The notes beneath the pieces were generated by a model that saw only the letters and a list, made by a program, of their open reading frames with translations, had not been told where the DNA came from and did not search any database. From Leptospira hartskeerlii (GTDB taxonomy: Bacteria; Spirochaetota; Leptospiria; Leptospirales; Leptospiraceae), in NCBI RefSeq assembly GCF_002811475.1, contig NZ_NPDL01000001.1, positions 186,001-250,000 of the forward strand: a DNA stretch of 64,000 nt, read 5' to 3'. How positions within the stretch are numbered: position 1 is the stretch's first letter; each line of letters starts with the position of its first letter. Both the position numbers and the translations under genes were made by a program. This document shows, piece by piece, positions 24,777 through 34,218 of this stretch.

Positions 24777-27755
24777 ATGATTAAAAATAAATTCTTAAGA
24801 GCGGTTCTTCCTGGCATCCGGGCAAAACTTTCTTTTTTTACGGCCGCATTGGTCATCTCTATATTAGGTTTTACTTCTATAATACATTATTCCCAGCAGA
24901 CAAAAGCTTTAGAAGAGAAGTTAGAGTCAGAGCTAAAGGCTCCTTTGGAATATGTGAACTCGGTCGTTTTGGATCTTGAGAATCTGAGCCGAAGTATGAT
25001 CCTGATAGAAGAATTCAAGGTCAGAGTAAAAGAGAAGAAGAAACAACTCAGTAAGTTCAAAAGGACAGTTGTCCAAAAGGAAGGCGGGTTCTTCGGAGCA
25101 TTAAAAGCTCTCGGCCAATCCATCGGTTTGAACGTTAAAAGGGGAAATGTTTATAAATCTGTAGATACTTATTTTACAAGATATCTTTCTGAAAAAGAGA
25201 TCCAAGAATTCGAATCCAAGGTTCGTAACGAATTAAGAAAAGAGAATGGAGCTCCGATTGACGCTCCAGTTTATGAAAAGATCAGATCCATTGCGGAAAA
25301 AACAGCTCTTGCCAGGATCAGTGCAGAAACTTCTAAGATCAGAATAGAAGAAATTACGGAAGAAGTTAAATTTTTAGATGCGGAACTGGCAAAGCCTGAT
25401 TTAGACCCTAAAAAGAAAAAAGCTTATCTTACAGATAAGGATAAATTGGAGAAGGAACGAAAGGCTGCAGAAAAAGCGATCCCGGATGGTGAGAAAAGGG
25501 CTGCATCAGGAGAGACTGCGTTAACAAAAGCGCTCCAGAATTTTTTCAGAGGATCTTTTAAAGATCGGATTTCTTCTTTGGGACTTCTTCCGGATAAAAT
25601 TAGAATTTTAGCATATGATAGAGTCGGTAAAGAAACCTTGGATACGGGTTTACTATTCTCTCAAAGTTCGGAGACAGGAAAAAAATTACTTACCCAGACT
25701 GATTTTACTGAAAGCCGCAAGGGTCTTTTTGGAGACACGGATGTATTGGAAGTTATCCAAAACAAATCCGAACCGGAAAGTTATGAAGTAGGCGGAAGAC
25801 AATACGAAGTAGTATATCGTCCTGTTTTCAGGAATCCAAGTACAGCGGAAAGATCCAGATCCATGGCAGAAGAGATCGCGGAAAATCCAAAAGATTGGGC
25901 AAAGTATATAGAGGAAGATCGGAAAATTTCCGCAGAGATTGCGGAGATCTCCCAGAGATTAAAAGCGCGAATGTCGGAACTCCGCAAGGACGGAAAGGCT
26001 AAACCTTCTTCAGATAAAGAATTTAAAAATCTCGCTCTGGCTTATAGACAGATGCTTAAAAAAAGAGACACTAAGTTAGAGCAACTTCAGCCTTACGGTT
26101 CTGTATTTGAGAAGAATGAGAAAAAATGGAATGATGACCATAAATCTCTAAAAGACAAGATCGCAAACACTTCTAAAGAAATTCTCGAATGGGAGAAGAT
26201 GTTGAAATTCCCTCCTAAAGAAGGAGAGAATAAAACTTCTCCGGAAGAGATCCAAGAAAAGATCCGAGTCTTAGAATCTCAGGGAGAAGAATATAAGGAT
26301 TCTTTAATCCGTTTAGAATCTACTAAAGGCGACTGGGGAAACTCCTATGAGCATAAAGCGGAAGACGCATTTTTCGGTTTGAGGGAAGCTGCACTTGAAG
26401 ATTTCACTTTTATTCCTTTTAAAACGGGGCCTGCAGGTATCAGAAGATATTATAAGGACGAAAATGAAAGAAAGTCCGTTAAGATCAAATGGAGACTTTT
26501 GAGAGAATGGGTCCTTTCCGGAAATTCCGAAACGGAACTTCCCAAAACTCCTAAGGGCATTGCTTGGGATTCGGGAATTCTAGTCCGGAGCAGAAGCGAG
26601 GCAGAAGAAGTAATGTGGGCCTTGGATTCTACTCCTCTTGTGGCACCTGGAGAAGAAGAAGGTAAAGGACTCGTTTATGACCTTCTCCGCAAAGACTTAT
26701 TAGGATATAATATTATTCTAATAGATAGGACCGAAGGTATTCGCCAAATGAAATCCAATCGAGAAGAGATGATCCGATACACCGGTATAATCGGGACCAT
26801 CGCAATTCTTTTAGCTTACGGTTTGGCTTGGTTTGTAGTCCGCAGGATCAGGGTTATCAGTAAAAACGCTGAATCAATTGGAGAAGGTAATCTGAATGTG
26901 GAATTTCCTCCTGCAGGGTATGACGAGATCGGCGTCTTAAGCGAATCACTAAACGACATGGTTCATGGTTTGAAGGAAAGAGAAGAGATGAAGGGAGAAC
27001 TTCTGGCCGCAGAAGAGATCCAAAAACGACTTCTTCCTGAAAAACTTCCTTCTAGCTTAAATGACTACGTAGAATTCGGAGCATTTTATAAGGCTATGAC
27101 CGGGGTAGGCGGGGATTATTACGATTTTATTGAATTAGGTGGAGGAAAGATTGCGATCTGTATCGGCGATGTTTCCAACCACGGAGTAGGTCCCGCGATC
27201 GTGATGGCTCTTTTCAGGGCTCAGATCCGTGCAATTCTTCGAAAGGGAGAAAGAGATCTTAAGAAGATCTTACTCGAAGCAAATGGGTATTTATATGAAG
27301 ATACTCCTGATCATATTTTTATCACATTCTTCTTAGCGATCTTTGATTCTAACACTTCCAGATTGGAATATATTTCTGCAGGCCATATGAAACCTTTATT
27401 CTTTGATGCTTCCGACGGAAAGATCAAAGAACTTCCTGCAGGTGGTCTGCCTATCGGTATGGATGAAAATTCTTTCTTTGAAACTACAATAGAAAGAAGG
27501 GCTTTAACCTTGGATTCTGGAGATGTTTTCTTTGAATATACAGATGGGTTAGACGAAGCAAGAAGTCCTAACTCTGACATGTATAGTCGAGAAAGACTTG
27601 CAAAACTTTTGCATGCGAATGGAGAAAAACGTCCGGAAGAGTTGATCAAGGTCATCGTTACGGATGTGGAATCTCATACGCAACAAGATTTAAGTGCAAC
27701 GGGGTTTTCTAAACTTTCTGACGATATTGCGATGATCGCGATCCGAAAAAGATAG
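24777..27755 (+). CDS. Large membrane-bound SpoIIE/PP2C phosphatase
   Basis: The 992-residue protein has a TM segment near residues 17-37, about 620 residues of presumably periplasmic, strongly charged coiled-coil-like sequence, and a second TM near residues 662-684. A HAMP domain follows (about 685-740, VRRIRVISKNAESIGEGNLNV), then a SpoIIE-type PP2C domain (about 760-990). The metal-binding motifs are GVGGDYYDF, IGDVSNHGVGPA and FFEYTDGLDEA. It should dephosphorylate the upstream STAS protein in response to an outside signal. The large sensor region is unusually long. It ends before a hairpin shared with the convergent carboxylase gene. Confidence 0.9.
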   Translation: MIKNKFLRAVLPGIRAKLSFFTAALVISILGFTSIIHYSQQTKALEEKLESELKAPLEYVNSVVLDLENLSRSMILIEEFKVRVKEKKKQLSKFKRTVVQKEGGFFGALKALGQSIGLNVKRGNVYKSVDTYFTRYLSEKEIQEFESKVRNELRKENGAPIDAPVYEKIRSIAEKTALARISAETSKIRIEEITEEVKFLDAELAKPDLDPKKKKAYLTDKDKLEKERKAAEKAIPDGEKRAASGETALTKALQNFFRGSFKDRISSLGLLPDKIRILAYDRVGKETLDTGLLFSQSSETGKKLLTQTDFTESRKGLFGDTDVLEVIQNKSEPESYEVGGRQYEVVYRPVFRNPSTAERSRSMAEEIAENPKDWAKYIEEDRKISAEIAEISQRLKARMSELRKDGKAKPSSDKEFKNLALAYRQMLKKRDTKLEQLQPYGSVFEKNEKKWNDDHKSLKDKIANTSKEILEWEKMLKFPPKEGENKTSPEEIQEKIRVLESQGEEYKDSLIRLESTKGDWGNSYEHKAEDAFFGLREAALEDFTFIPFKTGPAGIRRYYKDENERKSVKIKWRLLREWVLSGNSETELPKTPKGIAWDSGILVRSRSEAEEVMWALDSTPLVAPGEEEGKGLVYDLLRKDLLGYNIILIDRTEGIRQMKSNREEMIRYTGIIGTIAILLAYGLAWFVVRRIRVISKNAESIGEGNLNVEFPPAGYDEIGVLSESLNDMVHGLKEREEMKGELLAAEEIQKRLLPEKLPSSLNDYVEFGAFYKAMTGVGGDYYDFIELGGGKIAICIGDVSNHGVGPAIVMALFRAQIRAILRKGERDLKKILLEANGYLYEDTPDHIFITFFLAIFDSNTSRLEYISAGHMKPLFFDASDGKIKELPAGGLPIGMDENSFFETTIERRALTLDSGDVFFEYTDGLDEARSPNSDMYSRERLAKLLHANGEKRPEELIKVIVTDVESHTQQDLSATGFSKLSDDIAMIAIRKR

Positions 27756-27769
27756 AAGATCCTGGATTT

Positions 27770-27850
27770 CAGTTGTAGGAAGACTTCGCCGCGAAGTGCG
27801 AAGTACCAACTTGCGATTTAATAGCGCGCTGTTGGAATTCCTACAGACTG
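27770..27850. terminator. Bidirectional hairpin, repeat-like, between convergent genes
   Basis: TGTAGGAA (27774-27781) and TTCCTACA (27838-27845) form the outer arms, with partial extension to CAGT and ACTG. Inside, ACTTCG-CCG-CGAAGT forms a second perfect hairpin. It lies between the convergent phosphatase and carboxylase genes and probably stops both transcripts; it may be a dispersed repeat. Confidence 0.5.
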
Positions 27851-27860
27851 ATTTTTCAAA

Positions 27861-30800
27861 CTAAGGTAGAATGAGATCTTTCCAATCTTCTCCCTGGTTT
27901 TGAGGGCAGAGATATACTTCTCCGTCGGAATATTTGTTTTTATTTTTTTTCCAAATAGAAAGCTTAAGATCCGCTTCTTCTAAGCCTTTTTTTAAAACGT
28001 CTCTTAGTTCGGAAATAGATCCGAAGGTTCCATCTAGGACCCCGGTATTCTTTGCATCAAAATCAGCTCTGGATTTTTTGGTAAAAGATTCGAAAAATTC
28101 TTTTTGAATAGATTCAATTTCTTGAATATTCCCTTCTTTTCTGAGAGTTGAGACTTTTGCTCCTTGGAATAGATCGAATGCAGAGTTTCCTCCCATCACT
28201 GCAAGAGTCGCTTCCGCTAAAGAATAGTATGCGATCCCAGGTCTTAAAAATCCACTGAATGCATGGATCTGTCTTCCCCCGTAATTCTGTCTTAATACAA
28301 TGGAGACTACTGGAATTTCGGAGAGAACGTTTACATCCAAGGATTCTCCTCCGATTTGTTGTATTCTTGCTCTTTCTTGTTTCGTGCCCGGAACAAAACC
28401 TGGAGCATCAGAAATCATTAATATAGGAATGGAATGTTTGTTTGCAAACTCTGTAAATATTCTGAATTTTTCGGTTCCTGGTGCGTCAGGAGAACCTCCT
28501 CCTTTCGGCTGATCTGCGATGATCGCAACGGTTCTTCCTTGTATTCTTCCTAGTCCGGTGATCAGGCTGGATCCAGGGTCCCATTCTCCGAATTCTAAGA
28601 AAGTATTCTCGTCCAAAATTTTCCGAACGATTTCTTCTTTCATATCGTATGAAACCGTAATCTCTTTAGGAAGTTTGATCTCGCCTTTACCTGCTGGAGA
28701 ATTGTCGATCTTTCTATGATTTAACAAATGGAAGAATTCTCTAATGATCTCATAAGCTTCCGATTCGCTTTTAGAAGTGAATGTTGCCCATCTCTTTTTA
28801 TTCGAAAATTCTTTGCGGGCAGAGGGTTTACTTTTTTCATTCGGCTCTAAAAGTAGCCAGACATCTGCGCTCGAAGCGAGTTCTGAAACCCTAAGTCCTT
28901 CCGGATTTTTTACGAAATGTAAGCAAGCTCCTTTAAAGTTTTGTAATTCTTTTTGAAAGTCTCTTCTCGGCCTTAAGGAATCATAGTCATCTAAATGTGA
29001 ACTTCTGAACCATTTACTTCCGTAGACCAAAAGTAAACTTGCGCCCGTCTTTTCTGCGATCCGAATTGATTCTTTCGCTTTTATGATACATGGTAGAGAG
29101 TGAAATCCATCGTTGGTCCTTGGGCCCATGGATAGCACAGAAGTTTCTCCCAATCGAATGAATCCGGAAACTAAGGATCCTGAACCGGAATAGTTTTCTT
29201 TGATTGGTAAAAAGAATCCACTTTCAGAGTGATGAATTAGCTCGTTTTCATCTAAAACATTCCAATTTTCTGATATGACTCTTTGATTTTTTTCTATCGA
29301 GGGAAGTTTACATCCCAACAAAGAGTCTTGTATCCTTCTGATGATCCAGATGAGCTGGATCTTATCGTTAGCTACAAAATCCACAGTACCTGTGGCTTGG
29401 CCCATAATTTTAGCGCCACCAATCTCGTAATTTGTGAATTTCTCACCGGTTACTGATTCGATCACTGAGGATCCTGTTAAGACTCGATATGATTCATCTT
29501 CATTTAAGAGGACTTGCAAGGATGCTTGGGAAGAACCATAAACATCAAGTCCTGTAGATGAACCTGTTCCGACTGCGACTGTAAAACAAAAGTTAGGTTT
29601 ATCTTCGGAATTATATTTTCTGAATTCTGATCCGTATTTTTTTTCAGTTTCGGAACAAACTTCTTTTAACACAAGATCTGAATGTGATTCGATTGCAGCT
29701 CTGAATTCGGATGCTTTCAAGCCAGTACTTAAAAGTGAATTCATGAAAAAACCTTCTGCGGCTCTGTTTAAAGAAACCATTCCTTCTTTGATATTGGCTC
29801 CTGCTCCGTCGTTCCAGATATATAAAGGAATATCTTTTCGGTAGGCGTAGTAAGCTGCTGCTATATATTTTCTTCCTTCTAAATCTCCCGTTGCTCCGCC
29901 AGCCACTCTGGAATCTTTAAAAAAACATAATGCAGGTTTTCCACCGATTTTTCCCTCGAATATTTTTGCTCCTGGAATATAGATCTCTTCTTTGCCCGTC
30001 TTAGGATTTTTTCTGAGAAGTCCGTCTGTTCCAGGGATTGTGATCTCTTTTGTTGAGTCCGTATCGAATACTTTCGAAACCCAGCATTCCAAAGGCCATT
30101 TTCCCTTTTGGAAAACTGTCAGATCTTTTGGATCTGTTCCAGTGCAGTAAGGAAATCTTGGATCGTTCGGATGGGCAATGTCCATTCTAAGCTTTCCATC
30201 TTTAAAGAAAAAGGAAAGTGTAACTGTTTTTTCAGTATTTTCGGGAAGGAAATCCATTGTGAATTGGCTGTATAATCCGTGTAAGAAGAATCGCAGAACA
30301 GAACCTGCTGATTCCATTATATTATTATAATTGAATACTTCTTCTTCGTTGGAGCCCGGATCGAATTTTACTTTGAATCCGGAGACAAGTACCTCTAATC
30401 TGAAAAAATCCGCTTTTTTGAATATTTGGGAACCTTGTAAAATACAGGCTCCTATTTTCGCAGTTGTTTCTAAATCGAATCTGGACGTTTCTTTTTCCGG
30501 TTTGGCACTTAAGGTGGAGAAGAGTATGTATTGTTTTTCTTTTTCTGTCTCCAGGAAATACAAAAAATGTCCGTGACTAGGGGAGAATAATCTTTTGATA
30601 TTTCCTTGGGTTTGCCAATATTCTAGTTTTTTTCTAATTTGAGAAGTTAGAGACTCATCAAAGTTCTCCGGAACTAACTGTAAGTTTTCCGAGAAAGATC
30701 TTTTGAATTTTTCTTCTAAGACTTCGGGTCTTTCTTCAGATACGGAGGACCAAGGAGATTTTAGAAAACGTACATAATCGAATACATGTTTTCTGGAAAT

Positions 30801-33761
30801 GGTGGCGTCTCCCCCTTTAAATTTTTGCGGACGATTTCCTCTGGAATTTAATATTCTTCTAACCGTTTTTTCGAGTGAACTTTCCTTCTCCCTTTCCTCT
30901 AAATACAAGATCCCGTTTAATGCAAGATCTATGGACGGGGTAGGTGGAGCGTAAATGGAAAGTATCTCCAAAAGTTTTGCGACTAGTTCTTTTCCTTCTC
31001 TAAGATTTGCATAAGCTTTTACTAAAAATATAAACGCATCTTTTTGGCTCTTCGTTCTTCTAAGAGGACTCCAGGGTTTTATTCCATAGTAATGAAATGC
31101 ATTCGATAAAAGTTTCTTTGTGGTCTTAGGTGGATTATATCCTTCTGTATCCCATTCAGAAAGCGCTCTTTGTATCTCTCCATAGTGGGAAAATTTTGTT
31201 CCAGGATCGGATGAAAATATTCTTCTCACTAACACGTGGAATTTCAAAATTTCTATGTAAAAGTTTCCCCAAAGGCGATTTTCCGAATCGGATAACTTTA
31301 CAAATTCGAAATTGGAAAGTAGAGAATTTATTTTCTCTACAGCATCTTGTTCTCTAAAGGTTCCGAGTATCCAAGATTTTAATAAAATTCGAAGATCGGA
31401 ACTTGAAATTTTTTCTAAAGGAGGAAACTTAAATTTGGTATCCGTTTCAATAGAAGGCCAGACTTCCCATATGGATCCGCTTAAAATATTAATATTTTCT
31501 AATTCTTTTTTGGATTCTGTTTTTTGTTCTGTTTCTACTTTCGCGAGTATTTCCCCTTCGCTGAGCCCTTTTCCTAAAACCATCCCGGAAGCGGTTATCC
31601 CACGAACTAATTTGCTCTTATCTCCATGTTCTAATAGGTAGGAAAGTTTTCCTCCGACAGGTGTAGTTAGAACTGTTTCCATTTTCATTGCGGAAATGAT
31701 TAAGATTGGATCTCCTTCTTGGATAATTTCTCCCTCTTTCCAAATCTCGTTCGTTCGAGGATTATTGCAGATCTTAACGAATGTTCCTTGGAAGGGAGAA
31801 CGTAATATTCCTTCGTTGGATATATTATTCTTATTATCTTTGGAAAGAATGGAGAATCGGAGGTATCTGAGTTTTCCTTGTTTGTCCGGAAATCTCACTA
31901 AATGGAAAGAAGGCCTGCGATCTACTCGAACAGGGATTGTCCTGCCTGCAAATTCTACTAAAAATTCTTCTCCTAATTCTCCTCGGACGGAAACTCCGAT
32001 AGTTCCGAAATCTTTTCCATTCAGTAAAATTCGGTAACCGGCAATTGAAGTGCGGAATAAACGTGTCTTGTACGTTTTGGTTTCCGATCTTAATTCAAAT
32101 TCATAAAGAGAATATTCCGATTCTTGGGAATGAAGTAATTTTGGGAGGTCTCTATCTCTAAAGGATCGTTTGAGGTCATTCTCGGTTATAAAAACGCATT
32201 CAGCAAGAGAACAGATGATCGCTCCTTCTTCTTCAGATTCTTTTTCCGTTTTTGTTAGCTCCTCATTATTAGATAAAATTAAATTATCATATTCCCCTGA
32301 ACGAAAAAGATCATGTCTTATCAGTTTGAGCAATTGTTCAATATTTGTTGTGATCCCACGGATATATAGATCCGATAGTGCCCTTTCCATTCTGAGTAGG
32401 GCCTCTTCTCTCGTGGTTCCGGTAGTGATCAATTTTCCGATCATAGGATCATAATCGCCTAATACTCTATCACCTTTTCTGAATCCGAAATCACAACGCA
32501 CTCCATTAAATGTAGGCAGCTCTAGATCTTTTATTTTTCCCGGAGAAGGCGAGTAATTTTGAAATGGATCTTCTGCGTAGATCCTGCATTGGATAGAATG
32601 ATTTCTGTCAGAGAACCTTCTTTTGATCACCGAGTCGTAAGGGATCTCTTCCTCTCTTCTATCGAAAAATAAAATTTGCCATTTGGCCAGATCGATCCCG
32701 AGAGATTGATCCGTCACAGGATATTCTACCTGCAATCTGGTATTCATTTCTAAAAATCCGAAATTTCCCGTTTCGCAATCTAGTAGGAACTCCACGGTCC
32801 CGGCAGCGCATCCTTCTGAGTAACCCGAGATATGAGCGATCTTTTCCGCAGAGGATAATAATTGTAATAAGGTTCTATCGTCTAAAAAAGTTTCTCCGCT
32901 TTCTTCCACTACTTTTTGGTTTCTTCTTTGGACTGCACATTTTCGAATTCCAACGGCAGTAGAGTTGAAAATTTGAACTTCGAAGTGAGCAGGTCTCTCT
33001 ACATATTTTTCAAAGAAGAAGGTCCCGTTTCCGTAGGATTGGATGCCGATCCGAACAGTGCTCTCTATTGCGGGAATTAGTTCTTCGGAATTTCTAACAA
33101 TGACCATTCCTTTACCGCCACCGCCGCTATCCAATTTGATCATGAGTGGATAGCCGACCTTCTCAGCTTCTTGGATTGCGATCTTTGTTTCGCCGGTGAT
33201 CGGTCCGCTTCCTAATAAAAGAGGGATCCCATTCTCTAACGCTAATTTTCTAGCGTCCAGTTTGTTCCCCACCTTTCTCATAACGGAAGCCTTTGGTCCC
33301 ATGAATATTATATTTTTTTTATATATTAGGGAGACTTCTTCCAAAGATTCTACAAATTTGAAGTCTTCGGACAAAAACCCGTATCCTGGATACACTGCAT
33401 TTGAATCTGAAAGTAGCGCTGCGGCTATTATTGTCTGAGAATTCGTATATTTTTCTGAACTTCCAATGTATATGATCTCGTCTGCGGATTCATACCACGA
33501 TTGTTCTTTGTCAGGGTCTGTTACTACTGCAACTGAGCGGATACCTTCTTCTCTTAAGGCTAAAAAGAATCTTTTAGCGATTTCTCCTCTGTTTGCGATC
33601 AATACCTTTTTTAGGATCCCCTTTCTTTCCGGCAAAATTTCCTTTTTTTCGGAACGCCCAGGGTTTAGAATTTTTAATTCTCTTATAACGGAATCAATTT
33701 CAGGAATACTTAATATACCTTTTGTAAATGAGTCTGGCTCTGGTTTTCTTGTGGGTATCAT
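27861..33761 (-). CDS. Single-chain acyl-CoA/acetyl-CoA carboxylase (BC-BCCP-CT)
   Basis: The 1966-residue protein unites all parts of a biotin carboxylase. The BC domain covers about residues 48-500: KKVLIANRGEIAKR, the ATP-grasp glycine loop GGGGKGM near 214, and FLEMNTRLQVEYPVTD near 337. The BCCP domain has SAMKMET with the biotinyl Lys near residue 692. A linker region of about 500 residues follows. The carboxyltransferase has its N half near 1250-1560 (RVAGGATGDLEG) and its C half near 1720-1900 (PKGGGSPDAPGTEKF, GGRQIHAFSGF). This order and length resemble eukaryotic ACC rather than the usual separate bacterial subunits. Substrate is not proven, but its position at the end of the synthase operon suggests malonyl-CoA supply. 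A TAGGAG ribosome-binding site precedes the ATG. Confidence 0.95.
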   Translation of the reverse strand: MIPTRKPEPDSFTKGILSIPEIDSVIRELKILNPGRSEKKEILPERKGILKKVLIANRGEIAKRFFLALREEGIRSVAVVTDPDKEQSWYESADEIIYIGSSEKYTNSQTIIAAALLSDSNAVYPGYGFLSEDFKFVESLEEVSLIYKKNIIFMGPKASVMRKVGNKLDARKLALENGIPLLLGSGPITGETKIAIQEAEKVGYPLMIKLDSGGGGKGMVIVRNSEELIPAIESTVRIGIQSYGNGTFFFEKYVERPAHFEVQIFNSTAVGIRKCAVQRRNQKVVEESGETFLDDRTLLQLLSSAEKIAHISGYSEGCAAGTVEFLLDCETGNFGFLEMNTRLQVEYPVTDQSLGIDLAKWQILFFDRREEEIPYDSVIKRRFSDRNHSIQCRIYAEDPFQNYSPSPGKIKDLELPTFNGVRCDFGFRKGDRVLGDYDPMIGKLITTGTTREEALLRMERALSDLYIRGITTNIEQLLKLIRHDLFRSGEYDNLILSNNEELTKTEKESEEEGAIICSLAECVFITENDLKRSFRDRDLPKLLHSQESEYSLYEFELRSETKTYKTRLFRTSIAGYRILLNGKDFGTIGVSVRGELGEEFLVEFAGRTIPVRVDRRPSFHLVRFPDKQGKLRYLRFSILSKDNKNNISNEGILRSPFQGTFVKICNNPRTNEIWKEGEIIQEGDPILIISAMKMETVLTTPVGGKLSYLLEHGDKSKLVRGITASGMVLGKGLSEGEILAKVETEQKTESKKELENINILSGSIWEVWPSIETDTKFKFPPLEKISSSDLRILLKSWILGTFREQDAVEKINSLLSNFEFVKLSDSENRLWGNFYIEILKFHVLVRRIFSSDPGTKFSHYGEIQRALSEWDTEGYNPPKTTKKLLSNAFHYYGIKPWSPLRRTKSQKDAFIFLVKAYANLREGKELVAKLLEILSIYAPPTPSIDLALNGILYLEEREKESSLEKTVRRILNSRGNRPQKFKGGDATISRKHVFDYVRFLKSPWSSVSEERPEVLEEKFKRSFSENLQLVPENFDESLTSQIRKKLEYWQTQGNIKRLFSPSHGHFLYFLETEKEKQYILFSTLSAKPEKETSRFDLETTAKIGACILQGSQIFKKADFFRLEVLVSGFKVKFDPGSNEEEVFNYNNIMESAGSVLRFFLHGLYSQFTMDFLPENTEKTVTLSFFFKDGKLRMDIAHPNDPRFPYCTGTDPKDLTVFQKGKWPLECWVSKVFDTDSTKEITIPGTDGLLRKNPKTGKEEIYIPGAKIFEGKIGGKPALCFFKDSRVAGGATGDLEGRKYIAAAYYAYRKDIPLYIWNDGAGANIKEGMVSLNRAAEGFFMNSLLSTGLKASEFRAAIESHSDLVLKEVCSETEKKYGSEFRKYNSEDKPNFCFTVAVGTGSSTGLDVYGSSQASLQVLLNEDESYRVLTGSSVIESVTGEKFTNYEIGGAKIMGQATGTVDFVANDKIQLIWIIRRIQDSLLGCKLPSIEKNQRVISENWNVLDENELIHHSESGFFLPIKENYSGSGSLVSGFIRLGETSVLSMGPRTNDGFHSLPCIIKAKESIRIAEKTGASLLLVYGSKWFRSSHLDDYDSLRPRRDFQKELQNFKGACLHFVKNPEGLRVSELASSADVWLLLEPNEKSKPSARKEFSNKKRWATFTSKSESEAYEIIREFFHLLNHRKIDNSPAGKGEIKLPKEITVSYDMKEEIVRKILDENTFLEFGEWDPGSSLITGLGRIQGRTVAIIADQPKGGGSPDAPGTEKFRIFTEFANKHSIPILMISDAPGFVPGTKQERARIQQIGGESLDVNVLSEIPVVSIVLRQNYGGRQIHAFSGFLRPGIAYYSLAEATLAVMGGNSAFDLFQGAKVSTLRKEGNIQEIESIQKEFFESFTKKSRADFDAKNTGVLDGTFGSISELRDVLKKGLEEADLKLSIWKKNKNKYSDGEVYLCPQNQGEDWKDLILP

Positions 33762-33771
33762 TCGCTTTCTC

Positions 33772-34218
33772 CTAAAATATCAGGAGGACTTCGGAAAATG
33801 CATAATCCCCCGTATGACTAATGCTCAACCGGATCGAATTCGGTTTTAAGTTGTTTAGATAAGTTTCAAAGTTTCCGTAAAAACGAAAATAGGGACGGCC
33901 ATAATCGTCGTTACGTATCTCTATTTCTGAATAATTTACATTTAGATCAGGTTTTTGAAATAAACGATATCCGTCCAGGGCCTTGATCAATGCCTCTTTC
34001 GCTGCGTATCTTCCTGCAAAAAAACTTGCTCTTTGGTTTTCGGGTTTTGACTGGGCCTTCTTTCTTTCCCAATCCGTAAAAGTGATCTTAAAGAAGAAGG
34101 TCGCCTTATCCTGTAAACTTTCCTGGAACTCAGGAATGAAAGTAAGATCCACTCCAACGGAAGCAGAAGGGCTGGTAATGGATTCAAAACTAGGGAGAGG
34201 TTGTGATTCTAATTTCAT
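33772..34218 (-). CDS. acpS: AcpS-type 4'-phosphopantetheinyl transferase
   Basis: The 148-residue protein matches the AcpS/PPT family, which attaches phosphopantetheine to a carrier-domain Ser. ASVGVDLTFI (about residues 19-28) carries the metal-binding Asp, FFAGRYAAKEALIKAL (about 66-81) is the WxxKEA-type motif, and IRLSISHTGDYAFSEVLL forms the C-terminal strand. The ATG overlaps the synthase stop by 4 bases (ATGA), and the carboxylase follows 10 bases later. In fungi this domain is fused to the end of the synthase alpha chain; here it is separate but coupled. It most likely activates the carrier domain of the large synthase. Confidence 0.95.
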   Translation of the reverse strand: MKLESQPLPSFESITSPSASVGVDLTFIPEFQESLQDKATFFFKITFTDWERKKAQSKPENQRASFFAGRYAAKEALIKALDGYRLFQKPDLNVNYSEIEIRNDDYGRPYFRFYGNFETYLNNLKPNSIRLSISHTGDYAFSEVLLIF

